From positions 46,196,423-46,260,422 of the forward strand of contig OZ024854.1 in assembly GCA_964017155.1 (NCBI GenBank): a stretch of DNA of 64,000 nt, written 5' to 3'. The notes beneath the pieces were generated by a model. The model was not told the origin of the DNA. It searched no databases and saw nothing but the letters and a program-made list of their open reading frames with translations. This DNA comes from Oasisia sp. SBJ-2009. Its lineage: Eukaryota > Annelida > Polychaeta > Sabellida > Siboglinidae. Shown here in pieces: positions 62,021 to 64,000 of the stretch; the first letter of the stretch is position 1, and every line of letters starts with the position of its first letter. Both the position numbers and the translations under genes were made by a program.

Positions 62021-62195
62021 AAGAAAACATACAGATACTTGCTATTATTCGCAGAGCTGGAAGGAAAGAGTGTTTATTGGATAATTAGAACTCGGTGCAT
62101 AGGTTTTACTAGCTACTTACTAAATGTAGTTGGTGTATGTTCATATAAGTGTTTTCTAAAAGATTATTTTGTCCTAACATTGACGATGCGAGAGG

Positions 62196-62272
62196 CGCGG
62201 ATAATGCCATAAGCGTAGTGGTTAGCATTCCGCCTGCCACACTGACAGTCCGGGTTCAATTCCTCGTCAAGG
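62196..62272 (+). tRNA. tRNA-like sequence (Gly-GCC-like), pseudogene or SINE head
   Basis: GTGGTTAGCATTCCGCCTGC followed by CACACTGACAGTCCGGGTTCAATTCC. A perfect B box (GGTTCAATTCC, 62253-62263) and a D-arm-like AGCGTAGTGGTTAGC are seen, with GCC in the anticodon position of CTGCCAC. The anticodon and acceptor stems do not pair well, so a functional tRNA is unlikely. Confidence 0.5.
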
Positions 62273-62667
62273 CAGATATTTTTTGGCATTTGCTATACTT
62301 GTATTTTATATATTCTATTTCTTGACTACTTTGATAAATAATAATGTTATAAATTACAACATTGCCACCTTTGTTGTACAGAACTGAAGTACAGGAGATA
62401 AAACTAAATAAATGAGTTAGCTTTTCATATGTTTTACTTGTACTTTTATAAAATTTATTTCTTATCACTTTTGACTACTACAGTCGACACTACTGAACAT
62501 AAATTTACTCTATATGAAGTCTATTATTATTTAACTACATGCATACCAACTAGTCAAAGACTCTCTCTACCTGCTGTGCGAGTACCGCCACTGTTTCCCT
62601 AATTCGCAGAGCAGTGGCGTCACTGGTCGGCAAATTAGGGAAACTCTTTCCTAATCGACATAGGCTA

Positions 62668-62711
<44 letters not shown>

Positions 62712-63145
62712 CGTATATATAATTAGTTAATTTAACAAATATCTCACATGTCAATAGATGTATAGATTCACAGTATGCATTCATGTAACTATGACCTTTC
62801 GCTCTTATATTTTTAACTAGATCAGCTAGCATAATAACTTAATTATTTTACTCATTAATATATTTCTATTTATATGTATTAAGTTATGATTTATTAGTAT
62901 TGACACTAATACCGTATTGTTGTAGTAAATTATTAATAATTAACTAGTTACTACTATAATATATATACACCTGTATGTATATATATATATATATATATAT
63001 ATAATTATATATATATATTGCAATTGCTTATATATGCATATTTTATATACATATATATTTCTTGACTACATTGATGCATTTATTTATATAAATTATAACA
63101 ATGCCACCATCAATTACATTTTCTCAGTTCCGTACTACGATGATT
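62273..63145. other. AT-rich intergenic DNA with (AT)n tracts
   Basis: (AT)n at 62670-62705 and 62977-63021. A palindromic phrase (GTTTCCCTAATTCGC ... GCAAATTAGGGAAAC) at 62593-62643 includes the CGCAGAGCAGTG tip of the GCGCATGCGC family. Confidence 0.7.
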
Positions 63146-63850
63146 TAACTATGTACAGGGTTAGAATTTAGCCTAAAATTAGTGGGGGCCAGCGCCCAGC
63201 AGGGCCCCCACTTTTCAAAATCTAGGGGCCCGACACAAAAAGTGGGGGCCATGCAACAAATGCACGTTTAAGTCGCATTGTAACTATAAGTCTATAACTT
63301 TATTCAACACACTTCACATGCCACAAACATAATGGCTGTAGCCTATGTAGCCTATAATTAGTCATGGACTTGCCCTATAGGTCTGTAGACATTTCGTGCT
63401 TATGAAAGTTTGACTGTTGATTTGAGTAATATATACATATGGCTTTAACATTTTACTAGGTGAAAATTTCAAAAACTGGGCATGACGTGGAGACGGCCAT
63501 TTTTCAAAATGGCTGCCAAATTCAATATCCCCCTATCTTAATAAATACGGCATGCAGAGCAATAATTGTGCTATGTGAGGGTATATTGTAGGGGACCCCG
63601 ATTTCAAATATACAATTACTTGGCTTCTCCGGCATTTATTTCCGCCATTTTTAAAGATGGCGGTCGTCAATACAAATGTCCCGATGTCTCAAATACTACG
63701 TCACCAAGAGCAATTTTATTGACGTTGTTGGATAGCTTGGTGGATAGCGATATCAAATATGTTATTTTTCACCTTCAATAACATAACAATTCGCGCCATT
63801 TTTAAAGATGGCGTCTGGCAAAGCCCATAATGTCCGTATTTAAGAAATAC
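63146..63850. repeat. Interspersed repeat with AAGATGGCG palindromes
   Basis: AGTGGGGGCC and its inverse GGCCCCCACT recur at 63182-63250. CGCCATTTTTAAAGATGGCG-like inverted pairs recur at about 63500, 63645 and 63793 with 150-bp spacing. It appears to be a decayed repetitive element with tandem palindromic units; the class is unknown. Confidence 0.5.
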
Positions 63851-64000
63851 GGTATTTAGATCCATATATGCCATCATATGGCAAGACCATTAATCGATGT
63901 GTCATCGGTATTTAGCCAAATGCCAATATACGTTTGAAAAGTGTCATCACCAGATCACATTATAGATGGAAAGATCCTTGTGAAAAACGTGTTTATATGT

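Overview
The window is eukaryotic and animal. It holds spliced genes with canonical GT..AG introns, long transposon-rich introns, many microsatellites and minisatellites, and non-LTR retrotransposons of CR1/L2 type. The genes (a G-protein alpha-i subunit, a MEIG1 orthologue and a secreted DsbA-like protein) fit an aquatic invertebrate, perhaps a lophotrochozoan. That placement is an inference; no species can be named from the sequence.

Layout. 1-4200: flank dominated by huge perfect tandem repeats, a 194-unit hexanucleotide at 955-2118 and a ~128-unit CAGG tract at 3652-4162. 4200-34400 (+): a complete Gi-alpha gene, eight coding exons encoding 354 aa, with a probable extra intron in the 3'UTR. 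Its introns 1 and 4 carry several copies of one short inverted-repeat element (tips GGGCTTTATGCAG) and four minisatellites. 36392-47197 (-): a five-exon gene, assembled here from splice sites and phases, for a 260-aa secretory DsbA/thioredoxin-fold protein with a hydrophobic C-terminal tail. Its introns hold nested DNA transposons and a LINE copy broken by a palindromic element. 47779-49401: a hAT-type element with a perfect 8-bp target duplication. 52684-53545 (-): a two-exon MEIG1 orthologue (92 aa). 54030-57050: decayed LINEs, one inserted in another. 57850-64000: no intact gene seen; TE fragments, a long-inverted-repeat element cluster with GCGCATGCGC cores, an 85-bp hAT-type miniature element, and a tRNA-like sequence.

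The three host genes are not obviously linked in function: Gi-alpha is a membrane signalling GTPase, MEIG1 belongs to sperm/axoneme assembly, and the DsbA-like protein is predicted to enter the secretory pathway. Gi-alpha and the DsbA-like gene converge, 3' end to 3' end, with about 2 kb between them.

No CRISPR, operon or bacterial system is present. The most notable material is (1) the transposon stratigraphy, where insertions can be dated against each other by empty sites and target duplications, (2) the DsbA-like gene with CPDS in place of CxxC, and (3) a 1,047-bp palindromic element built from GACCC-containing inverted subrepeats.
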